A DNA stretch of 64,000 bases, taken from DAOUTW01 sp964523575 (GTDB lineage Bacteria > Zixibacteria > MSB-5A5 > GN15 > JAAZOE01). Of the stretch, positions 30,944 to 40,020 are shown one piece after another; within the stretch, counting starts at the first letter, position 1, and the number at the start of each line of letters is the position of its first letter. The translations under genes and the position numbers were made by a program. A model generated the notes under the pieces. That model did not search any database, was not told where the DNA came from, and saw only the letters and a program-made list of their open reading frames with translations. Location of the stretch: contig CAZGAV010000002.1 in NCBI GenBank assembly GCA_964523575.1, positions 50,770 through 114,769 of the forward strand, written 5' to 3'.

Positions 30944-31756
30944 ATGGAAAGAAGGAAGCTGGTAAAACGAGCCAAACCATTACTGGCCCTGCTGGCCCTG
31001 CTTTTTCTGGTCGGGTGCGGGACCCAGATTCCGTCCGGGTACCGGGGCGTCAAATATTTCAAGTTTGGCGACGGTACCGAGATGGGGAAGATTTATGACG
31101 AAGGTTTCAACTGGCATTTCCCTTGGAACAAAATCTATACCTATAAGATCCAGTTGGAAGAGCGCAAAGAGGATTTGCCGATCCTCACGTCCGACGGCGC
31201 CACCATTATGCTGGAAGTGTCCATCTGGTATCGGCCCGAAGTCAGCAAGCTCGATTCTCTCCAGAAGACCATCGGACCCGACTATTTCAATTCCATCGTC
31301 GCTCCGGCTCTGCGCGGTGTGGCCCGGTCGGTCGTCGGCAAATATAAGCCGGAGGAGATTTATTCCTCGAAAAGGGAATTGATCGCCTCCGAAATCCTGA
31401 GTGAAATGAAATCGATTCTGCTGGAAAAATTCGTCAGCGTCGAAAACGTCATTATCCGCAATGTGCAATTGCCTCCCAAAATTACCGAGGCCATCAACCT
31501 CAAGCTGGCCGCCGATCAGGAAGCTCAGAGAATGGAGTATGTCCTGTTGAAGGAGAAACAGGAGGCGGAACGAAAACGGATCGAGGCCCAGGGTATCGCC
31601 GATTTCCAGAAAATCGTCTCCAGCGGCATCACTCAGGATTTGCTGAAATGGAAGGGGATCGAGGCCACCGAAAAACTCTCGGAATCACAGAATACTAAAG
31701 TGGTCATCATCGGGAGCGGAAAAGACGGCCTGCCGTTAATCCTCGGCGGCAACTGA
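30944..31756 (+). CDS. SPFH/prohibitin-family protein anchored as a lipoprotein
   Basis: 270 residues with AAGGAGGA ahead of the ATG. The SPFH domain (about 30-190) contains IPSGYRGVKYF, EGFNWHFPW, SIWYRPEVSKLDSLQKTIGPDY, and ENVIIRNVQLPPKITEAI, all close to prohibitins; a charged coiled-coil tail follows (about 190-235). Instead of the usual transmembrane anchor, the N-terminus reads LLALLFLVGCGTQ with a lipobox Cys25. Prohibitins form ring scaffolds and control membrane proteases. If lipidated, this one would sit on the periplasmic face or outer membrane, so its partners would differ. A terminator follows. Confidence 0.92.
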   Translation: MERRKLVKRAKPLLALLALLFLVGCGTQIPSGYRGVKYFKFGDGTEMGKIYDEGFNWHFPWNKIYTYKIQLEERKEDLPILTSDGATIMLEVSIWYRPEVSKLDSLQKTIGPDYFNSIVAPALRGVARSVVGKYKPEEIYSSKRELIASEILSEMKSILLEKFVSVENVIIRNVQLPPKITEAINLKLAADQEAQRMEYVLLKEKQEAERKRIEAQGIADFQKIVSSGITQDLLKWKGIEATEKLSESQNTKVVIIGSGKDGLPLILGGN

Positions 31757-31791
31757 TATTCCCGCGTTTAGTGAATTACCGCATCGACAAT

Positions 31792-31821
31792 AAAAAAGCC
31801 CCCCTCCGGCGGGGCTTTTTT
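31792..31821. terminator. Bidirectional rho-independent terminator
   Basis: AAAAAAGCCCC...GGGGCTTTTTT with a short loop, giving T-runs on both strands. It separates the SPFH gene (plus) from pmbA (minus), which converge here. Confidence 0.92.
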
Positions 31822-31840
31822 GTAATTATATATGCGATTA

Positions 31841-33223
31841 CTATATGCCGCTGATTTTGATGCGATTGACCTTGAAAGTCGGAACCCCGATGGCATGCTC
31901 GCGCGGCTCCCATGTAAGGTCGTCGGCGACGGCCTCGATCCCCTTGAAGAAATCGAAAATGTTGCCGGAAATCGACACGTTGGTCACCGGCTTCGATAAC
32001 TCGCCGTTTTCAATCATCAGGCCTTTACCGGGAATCGAGAAGTTACCGGAGACCTGATCGACCGAGGCGTGCAATCCGCTCACTTCCGTGACGTACAGAC
32101 CGTCTTTGACCGAAGCAATCAATCCCTCGGCGGTCATTTGGCCCGGTTTCATATAGAAATTAGTGGGCGCGATATACGGCTTGGAATCGAACGATTGCCG
32201 GATGGCATTACCGGTGGAGACGGTCTTGCCTCGATGAGCGGTATAGCTGTCGTAAAGGAATTGCGTCAGCTTTCCGTCCCTGATAATTTCCTTGGTCGTC
32301 GTCGGAACGCCCTCCATATCCACGGCCGCCGAGGCCAATCCGCCTTCAAGACGTCCGTCGTCGATGATGGTCACATGTTTGGAAGCCACCATCTCGCCCA
32401 GTTTACCGGTATAGATCGATTTTTTCTTCTGAATCTGATCGGCGGCAGACATATCGGCGACCAATTGAATGAAGTTGAAACCGACCTCGGGAGGAAAAAC
32501 GCCTTCAATCTCCGCCGTCCGGCCTTCGATGGCGCCCAGCATCCGCAGGGCGTAATGAGCCGCTTTGCGGCCGATGGCGCTTGGGTCGAGCTGGGCGAAG
32601 CTGGCCTTGACTTCAACGCCGATGCCTGTTTGTGTCGCTGCCGGATCGGGTTGGGCGTCGGGCGCATTATCCATGCCGAGAGCGATGACAACGCCGTAAG
32701 TTTGTGTGCGCCGGGCCTCGCCGCTTATGCCGCGCGTGGAGGCGATGGCATATCGCCAGGCCGAATCTCCATACTTCAGCATGGGAATCTGCCTGATTCG
32801 ACTATCTGCCGCCTTGGCCGCGGCGCCGATAGCGACGGCCGCCCTTATTTTGTCCTCGACCGGGATCGTCGATAACCTTTCGTCATATTGATCCAGCGAC
32901 GCATCCTCGTTTCCGTCGGCCGTTGGCGCCGGCAGGACATTATGCTCATCCGGAGTATGTTTCCGGGTGTAGCTCACCAGCCGTTTAATGACACTGTCGG
33001 CCTCGGTCAGGTCGAAATTATTCGAAGACGCAAAACCCATCCGTCCGTCGATCAGCACCCGAATCCCATATCCGGAAGTATCGGTATAATTAACCGTTTC
33101 CGGCTCGTCGTCCTTGATGGAAATACTCACCTCGGTCGAATCCATGACGAAGGCCTCGGCCTCATCGGCCCCCAGCCGGCGCGATCTTTCGACCAGCTTC
33201 TGAGCCAGTTCCATCTTATTCAT
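31841..33223 (-). CDS. pmbA: TldE/PmbA-type subunit of the TldD/E metalloprotease
   Basis: 460 residues. Non-catalytic half of the TldD-TldE heterodimer, lacking HExxxH but keeping the fold (ADEAEAFVMDSTEVSISI at the start, GLYVTEVSGLHASVDQVSGNFSIPGKGLMIENGEL near the end). Start ATG 33223 overlaps the tldD stop (ATGA) with GGAGG six bases upstream. The pair degrades unfolded peptides and matures peptide products; here no precursor peptide gene is adjacent. Confidence 0.93.
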   Translation of the reverse strand: MNKMELAQKLVERSRRLGADEAEAFVMDSTEVSISIKDDEPETVNYTDTSGYGIRVLIDGRMGFASSNNFDLTEADSVIKRLVSYTRKHTPDEHNVLPAPTADGNEDASLDQYDERLSTIPVEDKIRAAVAIGAAAKAADSRIRQIPMLKYGDSAWRYAIASTRGISGEARRTQTYGVVIALGMDNAPDAQPDPAATQTGIGVEVKASFAQLDPSAIGRKAAHYALRMLGAIEGRTAEIEGVFPPEVGFNFIQLVADMSAADQIQKKKSIYTGKLGEMVASKHVTIIDDGRLEGGLASAAVDMEGVPTTTKEIIRDGKLTQFLYDSYTAHRGKTVSTGNAIRQSFDSKPYIAPTNFYMKPGQMTAEGLIASVKDGLYVTEVSGLHASVDQVSGNFSIPGKGLMIENGELSKPVTNVSISGNIFDFFKGIEAVADDLTWEPREHAIGVPTFKVNRIKISGI

Positions 33224-34632
33224 TGTCCACCTCCTTCATAGGCGTCGCCGGTGCCGCCGACATTCAGCGCTTTAACCCGAACCGTCGGCATCCCGACGCC
33301 GACCGGGACATTCTGCCCCTTGCCGCACCGCCCCGAGGTTCGATAAATGGCCAGATCGCGGCCGACCATATCGATATCGCGCAAGGCGTCGATACCCCGG
33401 CCGATTATGGAGGCGCCCTTGACCGGGTAGGTGAGTTTTCCGTCTTCGATCATATAACCGAGCTTGACCGACGTGATAAACTCGCCCGTAAAAACGTTGA
33501 CCTGTCCGCCTCCGCCCGGCTGAACGGCGTACAAACCCCGTTTGGTGCTTTTGATAATATCGTCGGGGTCGGATTCACCGGCGAGGATATAGGTGTTGCG
33601 CATCCGGGGAATAGGCGGATATTCGAATGATTCACGGCGGGCCGATCCCGTCGAATCGGTTTCGAACTTCTGAGCGGTAATTGACGAATGCATATAATTT
33701 TTGAGAATGCCCTTCTCGATCAAAACCGTATTCTGAGAGGGCGTTCCTTCATCGTCAAACTCAAACGATCCCGGATAGCCGGGGAGAGTGCCGTCATCGA
33801 CCAGTGTGACCAGAGGCGACGCCACCGATTGCTCCATTAAACCGGTAAACGACGATCCCTTTTCAACCAGATCGCCTTCCATGCCGTGGCCGCATGATTC
33901 ATGAAAAAGGATGCCGTTGTCGCCGGGGGCAAAGACCACCGGCATCGCGCCTCGGGGGCAATCCCGCGCCGTCAGCGAAATGGTCGCGGTTTCAGCCGCG
34001 CGGGCGGCGATTTCTTCCGGCGCATAATCCCCGGTCAGGGCCTCGATGCCGGCGTAAAATGAATTCCCCCGGCTTCCCGATTCCCGAACGCCGTCTTTCT
34101 CGACAATGACGATAACCGAGAATTCGGTCAGACCCAGCGTGTGGCTGATAATATTATCATTGAGCGTCGAGGCCAGGAGAATATCTCGCTGATGATCCCG
34201 GTAGGCGACCGTGGTCTGCACCGCATGGGGAGTGGTCCAACCGCGCTCTTCGGCGCGCCGGACAATCTCGACCCTTTTCTCTATATCGGCGTCGGCCGGT
34301 GGCGTCCGAAACGGGTACTCCCAAGTAGCTTTTTTCTCGCGGAGGTCGATTATCTTCCCTGATCGGCCGTTGCCGCCGGCGGCGTCCCGGACATAGGCGG
34401 CTACCTTGAGGATATCCGCCTCCAGAAAAGAATTGGTTATGGCGTAATAAGTCCTTTCGCCGGAAACGACCCGGATCCCGACGCCGTTTTCCAGCGATAA
34501 AGCGGTTTTCAATTTTTTATCGTCGGCGCTGACCCAATTGTAGGTGGCTTTTTCGACGAAAATATCGGCGAAATCGGCCCCCTTCTCGACCGCTACGGCC
34601 AGCGCTTTTTTCAACAATCCATGATCAACCAA
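33220..34632 (-). CDS. tldD: TldD metalloprotease catalytic subunit
   Basis: 470 residues. Zinc-binding FHESCGHGMEGD (HExxxH) at about residue 245, preceded by PVVFAPGDNGILFHE, with the partner Cys near the C-terminus in TSGRCGKGQNVP. It hydrolyses short unstructured peptides together with PmbA/TldE, whose gene overlaps by four bases. Start is TTG 34632 with GGAG upstream. Together the pair adds to the peptidase-rich content of this window. Confidence 0.94.
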   Translation of the reverse strand: MVDHGLLKKALAVAVEKGADFADIFVEKATYNWVSADDKKLKTALSLENGVGIRVVSGERTYYAITNSFLEADILKVAAYVRDAAGGNGRSGKIIDLREKKATWEYPFRTPPADADIEKRVEIVRRAEERGWTTPHAVQTTVAYRDHQRDILLASTLNDNIISHTLGLTEFSVIVIVEKDGVRESGSRGNSFYAGIEALTGDYAPEEIAARAAETATISLTARDCPRGAMPVVFAPGDNGILFHESCGHGMEGDLVEKGSSFTGLMEQSVASPLVTLVDDGTLPGYPGSFEFDDEGTPSQNTVLIEKGILKNYMHSSITAQKFETDSTGSARRESFEYPPIPRMRNTYILAGESDPDDIIKSTKRGLYAVQPGGGGQVNVFTGEFITSVKLGYMIEDGKLTYPVKGASIIGRGIDALRDIDMVGRDLAIYRTSGRCGKGQNVPVGVGMPTVRVKALNVGGTGDAYEGGGQ

Positions 34633-34745
34633 AATAACTCCTTTGCGATCCCGTCATCGAATATGGCAGAAGGCATCATACAGAATTTAACGCATTGAGA
34701 CCTCCAAAGTTTTGAAATCTTCCGATTAAAATCTATCCCAATCAA

Positions 34746-34773
34746 AAGGCCCCATCCTCGTGGATCGGGCCTT
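34746..34773 (-). terminator. Terminator of the S46 peptidase gene
   Basis: AAGGCCC (34746-34752) pairs with GGGCCTT (34767-34773), with an inner ATCC/GGAT pairing and TCGT loop. Reading on the minus strand it ends in TTTTG, 36 bases after the peptidase stop. Confidence 0.75.
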
Positions 34774-34808
34774 AAGAATCCTGGCCTGAACAGTCCGTCC
34801 CGGCGGCC

Positions 34809-36968
34809 TCAGTGGACCGTCAGCTCGTGGAGCAGATTATCCAGATGGTAAACCTTATCGAGCAGAAACAGGACATAGCGCATCCCGCAAACAATAGCCC
34901 GGTCAACGGCGGGATCATACATGTAATCGGCCGAAACTCCTTCATAGTCGGTATCGAAGTCAAGTCCGACCAGTTCGCCACGGCCATTGAGCACCGGACT
35001 GCCGGAATTGCCGTTGGTGCCGCTGTTGGTCGTCGCAAAATCGACCGGGACATCCTTGACCACCGGGTCAATATAATCGCCGTAATCTTTTGCCAGATAC
35101 ACTTCTTTCAGCCTTTGAGGGACTATAAACGGCTCTTCGCCGGTTTCCTTTTCCATCACCCCGGTCAGGGTCGTGATATATTTATACTCCACCGCATCGC
35201 GCGGCGAAAATCCCCGGACAACACCCCAGTTAAACCGCTTGGTGCCGTTGGCGTCGGGGTAAAGGTTCCCCTGTTTCCAGATGGCATAAGCCTGGATAAG
35301 TTCCGGATAAAGCCGCTTGGATGCCCCCGAAATTTCTTTTTCCCGTTCCCGCCGGGCCTTGAGTTCGGGCATGAATTGTGCGATGAAATCAATGAAGCTG
35401 TCATGCAGACTATCCAATTGCTCCCGGCTCATATGAAACATCTGCATCCGCCGGTCGAGGTCGCCGATTCCGGTATTGGCGTACAGCTTGTCGATATAGG
35501 CTTCCATATCCGTATGTTCCATCCCGCCGAAAATTTTGTCCACCGTGGCAATCCGCTGATCGTGCGGGAGTTGAAGCGCCCTCTCGACCAGGTACTTCAG
35601 CATTTCCTTGTCCACCGACGGTACGAGGTTTATCTGTTCGTCTTCCAGATAGCGCTTGGTTCTCGTGGAATCTCGATCCTGATAACCGCGGTCCCGGTCC
35701 AGATCGGCTTTCTCCCGCTCGGAGGCCCAGCGGTATATTTCTTCGGCCATGCTCAGATAATCGCAGGTATAAGTCATCAGACCGATGATATGATCTTTTT
35801 CCTGCGTCTTATAATCTTCCCGGTAGAGGCTGTCGAGTTGTTCGAGGATGTGGCCGTATTTCCGGGCCAGGTTGGGATGCCCGTCGATATAAGCCATGAG
35901 TTGTTCTTCTTGCGCCCGCCTTTTATCGAGAATATTCGAATGCTTGAATCCCTCATAAAGTCCCAGTGTTTTCTTCATGAAATTATTGATACCCGATATT
36001 CTCGAAGCCAGCCGGATATTCATCTCCGGGCTGGAAGCGGCCGCCTTCTCCAGCATCGCCAGCCGGTCCTGATAAGTCTTCAGCGCCATGGGATAGTAAT
36101 GTTCGGAAAGATTGGCAATTTCATACGAACTGGCATAGCGGTGCGTCCGCCCCGGGAATCCCATCATCATCACAAAATCGCCCTCGCGCACACCTTCGGA
36201 GGAAACGATGAAGAATCTCGTCGGATGATAGGCGACATTCTCTTTGGAATAGGCCGCCGATGATCCGTCGGGCGCCACATAGGCGCGCAGGAAGGCAAAA
36301 TCCCCGACGTGCCGAGGCCACATCCAGTTATCGATATCGCCGCCGTAATTGCCAATCGCTTCCGGCGGCGCATAGACGATGCGGACGTCGCGAATTTGAA
36401 AATTGGTGTACAGAATATACTGCAGGCCGCCGAACATTTCCGACACCCGGCATTTAACGTCGCGGTCTTTTTCGGCCTCGGCCACGATTTCTTTCATGGC
36501 CCGGTCGATGACCTTGTACCGCTCCAGATCGGTCAGGCTGTCATTTACAGCCGCCAACACCCGCTCAGTGACATCCTTGACTTCCACGGTGACGTTGACC
36601 GTGTATCCGATCGCCGGAATTTCTTCCGCATCATTGGCCGCATAGAAGCCGTCGCGGAGATAATTATGTTCGACCGTGCTCTGCTTCTGGATAGCCCCGG
36701 CGGCGACATGGTGGTTGGTAATGATCAGCCCGTCGGGAGAGACGAACGATGCCGACCCGCCGCTTAAGTTGACGGCGGCGTCGGACAAGCCGCCCGCACC
36801 GGGTCGAAATATTTCATCCGGTTGAAGCGTCAGCCCCATCGCGTGCAGGCTGTCGAAAGGCAGTTTGTCAAGATCGTATAAGGGCCACATCCCCTCGTCG
36901 GCTCGGCAGACGCCCGCGGCCGTTATCAAGAGAAGGGTAATACTGATGGCGATGATTTTCATCCGCAT
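34809..36968 (-). CDS. S46-family dipeptidyl peptidase (DPP7/DPP11-like)
   Basis: 719 residues with a signal peptide (IIAISITLLLITAAGVCRA). Serine exopeptidase that removes dipeptides from peptide N-termini. The chymotrypsin-like catalytic residues are split as in S46: His in LIITNHHVAAG (about 86), Asp within the PEAIGNYGGDIDNWMWPRH region, Ser655 in TNGNSGSPVLNG; the large helical insert lies between. Eighteen residues after Ser655, the S1 specificity position (Gly in DPP7-type, Arg in DPP11-type enzymes) is Thr673 in LDFDTDYEG. GGGAGA precedes the ATG. Periplasmic or outer-membrane peptide utilisation is expected. Confidence 0.94.
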   Translation of the reverse strand: MRMKIIAISITLLLITAAGVCRADEGMWPLYDLDKLPFDSLHAMGLTLQPDEIFRPGAGGLSDAAVNLSGGSASFVSPDGLIITNHHVAAGAIQKQSTVEHNYLRDGFYAANDAEEIPAIGYTVNVTVEVKDVTERVLAAVNDSLTDLERYKVIDRAMKEIVAEAEKDRDVKCRVSEMFGGLQYILYTNFQIRDVRIVYAPPEAIGNYGGDIDNWMWPRHVGDFAFLRAYVAPDGSSAAYSKENVAYHPTRFFIVSSEGVREGDFVMMMGFPGRTHRYASSYEIANLSEHYYPMALKTYQDRLAMLEKAAASSPEMNIRLASRISGINNFMKKTLGLYEGFKHSNILDKRRAQEEQLMAYIDGHPNLARKYGHILEQLDSLYREDYKTQEKDHIIGLMTYTCDYLSMAEEIYRWASEREKADLDRDRGYQDRDSTRTKRYLEDEQINLVPSVDKEMLKYLVERALQLPHDQRIATVDKIFGGMEHTDMEAYIDKLYANTGIGDLDRRMQMFHMSREQLDSLHDSFIDFIAQFMPELKARREREKEISGASKRLYPELIQAYAIWKQGNLYPDANGTKRFNWGVVRGFSPRDAVEYKYITTLTGVMEKETGEEPFIVPQRLKEVYLAKDYGDYIDPVVKDVPVDFATTNSGTNGNSGSPVLNGRGELVGLDFDTDYEGVSADYMYDPAVDRAIVCGMRYVLFLLDKVYHLDNLLHELTVH

Positions 36969-37031
36969 GGCGTGTCTCCCTGAAGAGGTTTCTTCAAATA
37001 ATACAAGGGAGACCGATTTGGCAAGGATTAT

Positions 37032-37844
37032 CTATTCCTGATCGTGCGATCGGACCAGTTCATGCTTGCGGCGGAATTCCCTCAATTCGGCCAAATCCAG
37101 CACCATCGAGAGGATTCGAGGGCGAGCCTCCTCTTCAGGCGAAATGCGGGTCAACACTCCCCACGGGGCCGCGATCAGCGACCGCCCCTGGAGCCGCCCG
37201 CCCCAGAGTTCGCCGACGGCGCAACCCTTGACCAGAATGGCTCCGGCCAGCCGCGCGCCGTTGACAAAAATCGACTGATCCCGGGCAAATTTGTCGCGAA
37301 CCGTCTCCTGGGCGCGAAACGGCGAAGTGGTCGGAATAAAGACCAGATCGGGGGTCAGAAGGCGAAGGCCGCTGAAATTGTCGGGAGCCAGCACGTCGGC
37401 GCAAATCATTATCGAAAAACGGACGCCGCCGATCTCGAACAATTCCCGGCTGGACCCCGGTGCGATGCCGTGACGGCGCTCATTCTCGGTCGGATTGGTT
37501 TTGTAATAGGACCCGATATACTCACCCCGGCTGTAAACATAACTGGTATTGTAAAACTGCCCCGCCAGCGACGAAATGGCCGTGCCGGCGATGATCGTCG
37601 TGTGAAAGCGATCGGAAAGGGTCTGGCAATACTGAAGACACTCATAGGCCAGGGACGCGTTGCGAGCCGTATCGCGCCGTTCCGGATCGACGTTATAATA
37701 CTCCGGCAGAAGGACGAAATCGGGCCTTTGCTTGAAAATCAGCAGGTCCTCGTCCCGGGTTAATTGCCGCCCGACCGGGCATTGCACTATGGTCACTTTC
37801 GCCAGCATATTCTTGGTACGATTGGGGGCGAAGCTTCGTTGCAT
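37032..37844 (-). CDS. Nitrilase-superfamily carbon-nitrogen hydrolase
   Basis: 270 residues (258 if ATG 37808 is used; neither start has a strong SD). Cys-Glu-Lys triad visible: Glu in VLLPEYYN, Lys in SYYKTNPTENERR, and nucleophilic Cys in SIMICADVLAPDNF. The amidase fold and IIAGTAI..YNTSYVYS segments are intact. Members hydrolyse omega-amides, carbamoyl groups or nitriles; the specific substrate is not evident. It lies 188 bases from rnhB, which is divergent. Confidence 0.88.
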   Translation of the reverse strand: MQRSFAPNRTKNMLAKVTIVQCPVGRQLTRDEDLLIFKQRPDFVLLPEYYNVDPERRDTARNASLAYECLQYCQTLSDRFHTTIIAGTAISSLAGQFYNTSYVYSRGEYIGSYYKTNPTENERRHGIAPGSSRELFEIGGVRFSIMICADVLAPDNFSGLRLLTPDLVFIPTTSPFRAQETVRDKFARDQSIFVNGARLAGAILVKGCAVGELWGGRLQGRSLIAAPWGVLTRISPEEEARPRILSMVLDLAELREFRRKHELVRSHDQE

Positions 37845-37948
37845 ATAGTGTTAAATTCTCTGTTGCTTTCGCCCGATAATAGTAATATACATATAGCAGG
37901 GCCGGGACGGCCGGGGGAATGACAGGGTTTCTATTGCAAAGAGGTGTC

Positions 37949-38623
37949 ATGGCTCAGAAAATTTTTATCAATGACGAAATCGGTTTGCTGGGCGGAGTCG
38001 GCGGCCTCGAAGACAGACTCCGGCAAAACGGTTATCCCGATCTGATCGGCGCCGACGAAGCCGGACGGGGTCCGTTGGCCGGACCGGTGGTGGCGGCGGC
38101 GGTGCTTCTTCCGGAAGGGACGATCATCGAGGGGCTTGATGACTCCAAGAAACTGACCCCCGCCAAACGCGACCTCATCTTCGATCGCATTATCGCTTCC
38201 GATGCCGCCTATGCCGTCGGCATCATCGATAATGAAATGATCGACCGCATCAATATCCTGCGGGCTTCTCTGCGGGCCATGGCTCTGGCGGTGTCCAAAT
38301 TGAAATGCCGAAACGCTTTCGTTCTCGTTGACGGCAATCACACCATTCCCAATCTCGATTTTCCGCAGTTGGCCGTTATCGGCGGCGACGCCCTCTGTCC
38401 CTCGATCTCGGCCGCCTCGGTTATCGCCAAGGTGACCCGCGATCGCATTATGGACCACTATGCCAAACTCTATCCGCGATTCGCTTTCGGCCGCCATCGC
38501 GGTTACCCGACCGCCGACCATCTCAAGGAATTGCGGGCCCATGGCCCGACGCCGATCCACCGCCAGTCGTTCCGGCCGGTGCATGAGATCGTCTCTCAGA
38601 TGGAGATGACGTTGACGTCATGA
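37949..38623 (+). CDS. rnhB: Ribonuclease HII
   Basis: 224 residues from ATG 37949 (AGAGGTG upstream; an ATG at 37919 is in frame). Active-site motif LIGADEAGRGPLAGPVV supplies the DE pair; further acids in VLVDGNH and ASVIAKVTRDRIM (Lys/Arg-Asp) complete the metal site, and HRGYPTADHL is the usual downstream block. Cleaves RNA in RNA-DNA hybrids and at single ribonucleotides. Its stop overlaps the YraN-family gene by four bases (ATGA). Confidence 0.96.
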   Translation: MAQKIFINDEIGLLGGVGGLEDRLRQNGYPDLIGADEAGRGPLAGPVVAAAVLLPEGTIIEGLDDSKKLTPAKRDLIFDRIIASDAAYAVGIIDNEMIDRINILRASLRAMALAVSKLKCRNAFVLVDGNHTIPNLDFPQLAVIGGDALCPSISAASVIAKVTRDRIMDHYAKLYPRFAFGRHRGYPTADHLKELRAHGPTPIHRQSFRPVHEIVSQMEMTLTS

Positions 38624-38964
38624 GCCGAGCGCGGCTCAATAAAGGCGCGCGCGGCGAACAGATCGCCGTCGAATATCTTCAGAAACTCGGCTACGAAATC
38701 CTCCACCGCAATCTGCGGCTCTCTCATTTGGAAATAGATATCGTCTGCCGCGACCGGCAGGAACTGGTTTTCGTCGAAGTCAAATATGCCCTGAGCGACA
38801 AATTTGGCCATCCGGCGACATGGATAGACCAGCGTAAACAGGATAAACTGCGCGAGGCGGCCCGGCTATACATGGAAAAATACGGTTCCTCCGGCCTCGG
38901 CCTCCGCTTCGATGCCATCACTATCACCAAGGGCGAAGTCGAGCATTACCCCAACGCCTTTTGA
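38620..38964 (+). CDS. yraN: YraN/UPF0102-family protein
   Basis: 114 residues with the endonuclease-like core of this family: N-terminal KGARGEQIAVEYLQKLGYEIL, HLEIDIVCRD, and LVFVEVKYALSDKFG; the ExD..EVK arrangement matches a restriction-endonuclease-like fold. Coupling to rnhB is conserved in many bacteria and points to a nucleic-acid role, though activity is not established for most members. It is followed by a strong terminator. Confidence 0.92.
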   Translation: MSRARLNKGARGEQIAVEYLQKLGYEILHRNLRLSHLEIDIVCRDRQELVFVEVKYALSDKFGHPATWIDQRKQDKLREAARLYMEKYGSSGLGLRFDAITITKGEVEHYPNAF

Positions 38965-39032
38965 CGCCATCGCCCCCAAAATACGATCAGAGAAGAAAAC
39001 GGAATGGACGCGGTCTCCATCCCAAGCGATCG

Positions 39033-39061
39033 AAAAGGCGACCCGAACGGGCCGCCTTTTT
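39033..39061. terminator. Rho-independent terminator after rnhB-yraN
   Basis: AAAAGGCG (39033-39040) pairs with CGCCTTTT (39053-39060), with inner CCC/GGG and loop GAAC, followed by T. It also faces the converging small-protein gene at 39112. Confidence 0.88.
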
Positions 39062-39111
39062 CCGATATTATCGGCCGGAGCGGATAGTTAAGAACTCGCT
39101 ATGACTGTCTC

Positions 39112-39411
39112 TTACGGTTCCTGATAGGGAATCTCATCGGGCGGCTTGGGAGGGACGACGCACCGATATTGGACACAGCCGCATTCGTAAGTATCGCCGT
39201 TGAAATACAACCACCCGACGCAACGGTACAGCCATGTCCCGCTTGCCCCCGATGCCGTCGTGCAGGGATTATCGGATTGATAAAGGTACGGCGATGGCGC
39301 ATACACATCACAATAGAGCGCCTTTGCATTTTCGGACAGGAAAAGAACGGAACCTATGCCGAGGAGAAAGGCGCAGGTAAAGCAGGATAAAAAGATGATG
39401 AACTTACGCAT
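39112..39411 (-). CDS. Small secreted Cys-rich protein
   Basis: 99 residues from ATG 39411, with AGGAGG five bases upstream. N-terminal signal or anchor segment (FIIFLSCFTCAFLLGIGSVLF) followed by a short mature domain with six Cys: YCDVY, NPCTT, YRCVG, and the closing ECGCVQYRCVV, plus many Tyr and Trp. Three disulfides are plausible, giving a compact knottin-like or adhesive domain. No family recognised. It has a long leader of about 200 bases. Confidence 0.65.
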   Translation of the reverse strand: MRKFIIFLSCFTCAFLLGIGSVLFLSENAKALYCDVYAPSPYLYQSDNPCTTASGASGTWLYRCVGWLYFNGDTYECGCVQYRCVVPPKPPDEIPYQEP

Positions 39412-39714
39412 ACTACCTCCTTCTCTTTGCTCCGGCCGCTTTGGAATTTTCATTTATCGCCGCGGCCCAGCAGTCGCGCGGGCATTTAATTGATGGCAAG
39501 CGTCCTGAAAATTTCCCTGCGTGGCCTGATTGGTCATAATAAACCCTCCCGACTGGACTAATGAAATGCCGCGCCTGCCTCGGGCAGGCCAATAGACCCG
39601 GAGATGCGATGCGGATGATGATGCCGTTCTGCAATCAATTAGCTATAAGACCGGCGAGGCTGTCAACTAATTTGTTTTTCTCAGGTAGGTTTGCATTCGG
39701 GCCGGACGAGATAT
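39412..39714. other. Intergenic region upstream of the Cys-rich protein gene
   Basis: 303 bases between two minus-strand genes. It contains a perfect hairpin, GCCTGCC-TCG-GGCAGGC, near 39578-39594, and on the minus strand a short ORF with a GGGAGG box (MTNQATQGNFQDACHQ..., 27 codons, about 39538-39455). I cannot tell whether this is a leader peptide, a small RNA or neither. Confidence 0.4.
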
Positions 39715-39969
39715 TTATTCCGACCGATTTCTTGCGGAAAAATATTTGATTAGCCCGAACATGCTGATGCCCAGCCAGAAAGCCTCGATCACGAAAGCGG
39801 CGAAATTCCATTCCACTAAAAGAGATATGATTATCAGCCCCGCACCGAGCATATTCATAGTCGAATATCGCCAGCCCGAGGCGTCCAGTTTCTTTATCTG
39901 AAGCAGAAAATAGGCGACGATGATAAACCCCGCACCCACCAATCCGATCAGGTCATAAGCAAATGACAT
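39715..39969 (-). CDS. Small three-helix membrane protein (CBU_0592-like)
   Basis: 84 residues from ATG 39969 (GGGGG nine bases upstream). Three membrane helices: DLIGLVGAGFIIVAYFLLQ, then YSTMNMLGAGLIIISLLV, then FVIEAFWLGISMFGLI, with a short charged tail. The order and the W-E-F-A-A-F-V-I-E-A-F-W block resemble the small CBU_0592-type membrane family. Function unknown. ispG is 52 bases downstream on the same strand. Confidence 0.75.
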   Translation of the reverse strand: MSFAYDLIGLVGAGFIIVAYFLLQIKKLDASGWRYSTMNMLGAGLIIISLLVEWNFAAFVIEAFWLGISMFGLIKYFSARNRSE

Positions 39970-40020
39970 CGCCCGTACCCCCAATTGTGCTCTTGAGCCG
40001 CAAACGCCGCTTTCGAAAAT

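Noticed and set aside
34812..36263. Open frame of 483 codons on the plus strand within the S46 peptidase gene
   Set aside because: Antisense shadow; the opposite strand has the full catalytic motif set and a signal peptide.
39413..39634. Minus-strand ORF with a CPRDCW segment upstream of the Cys-rich protein
   Set aside because: TTG start without SD; overlaps another possible short ORF in a different frame. Kept only as a note in the intergenic entry.
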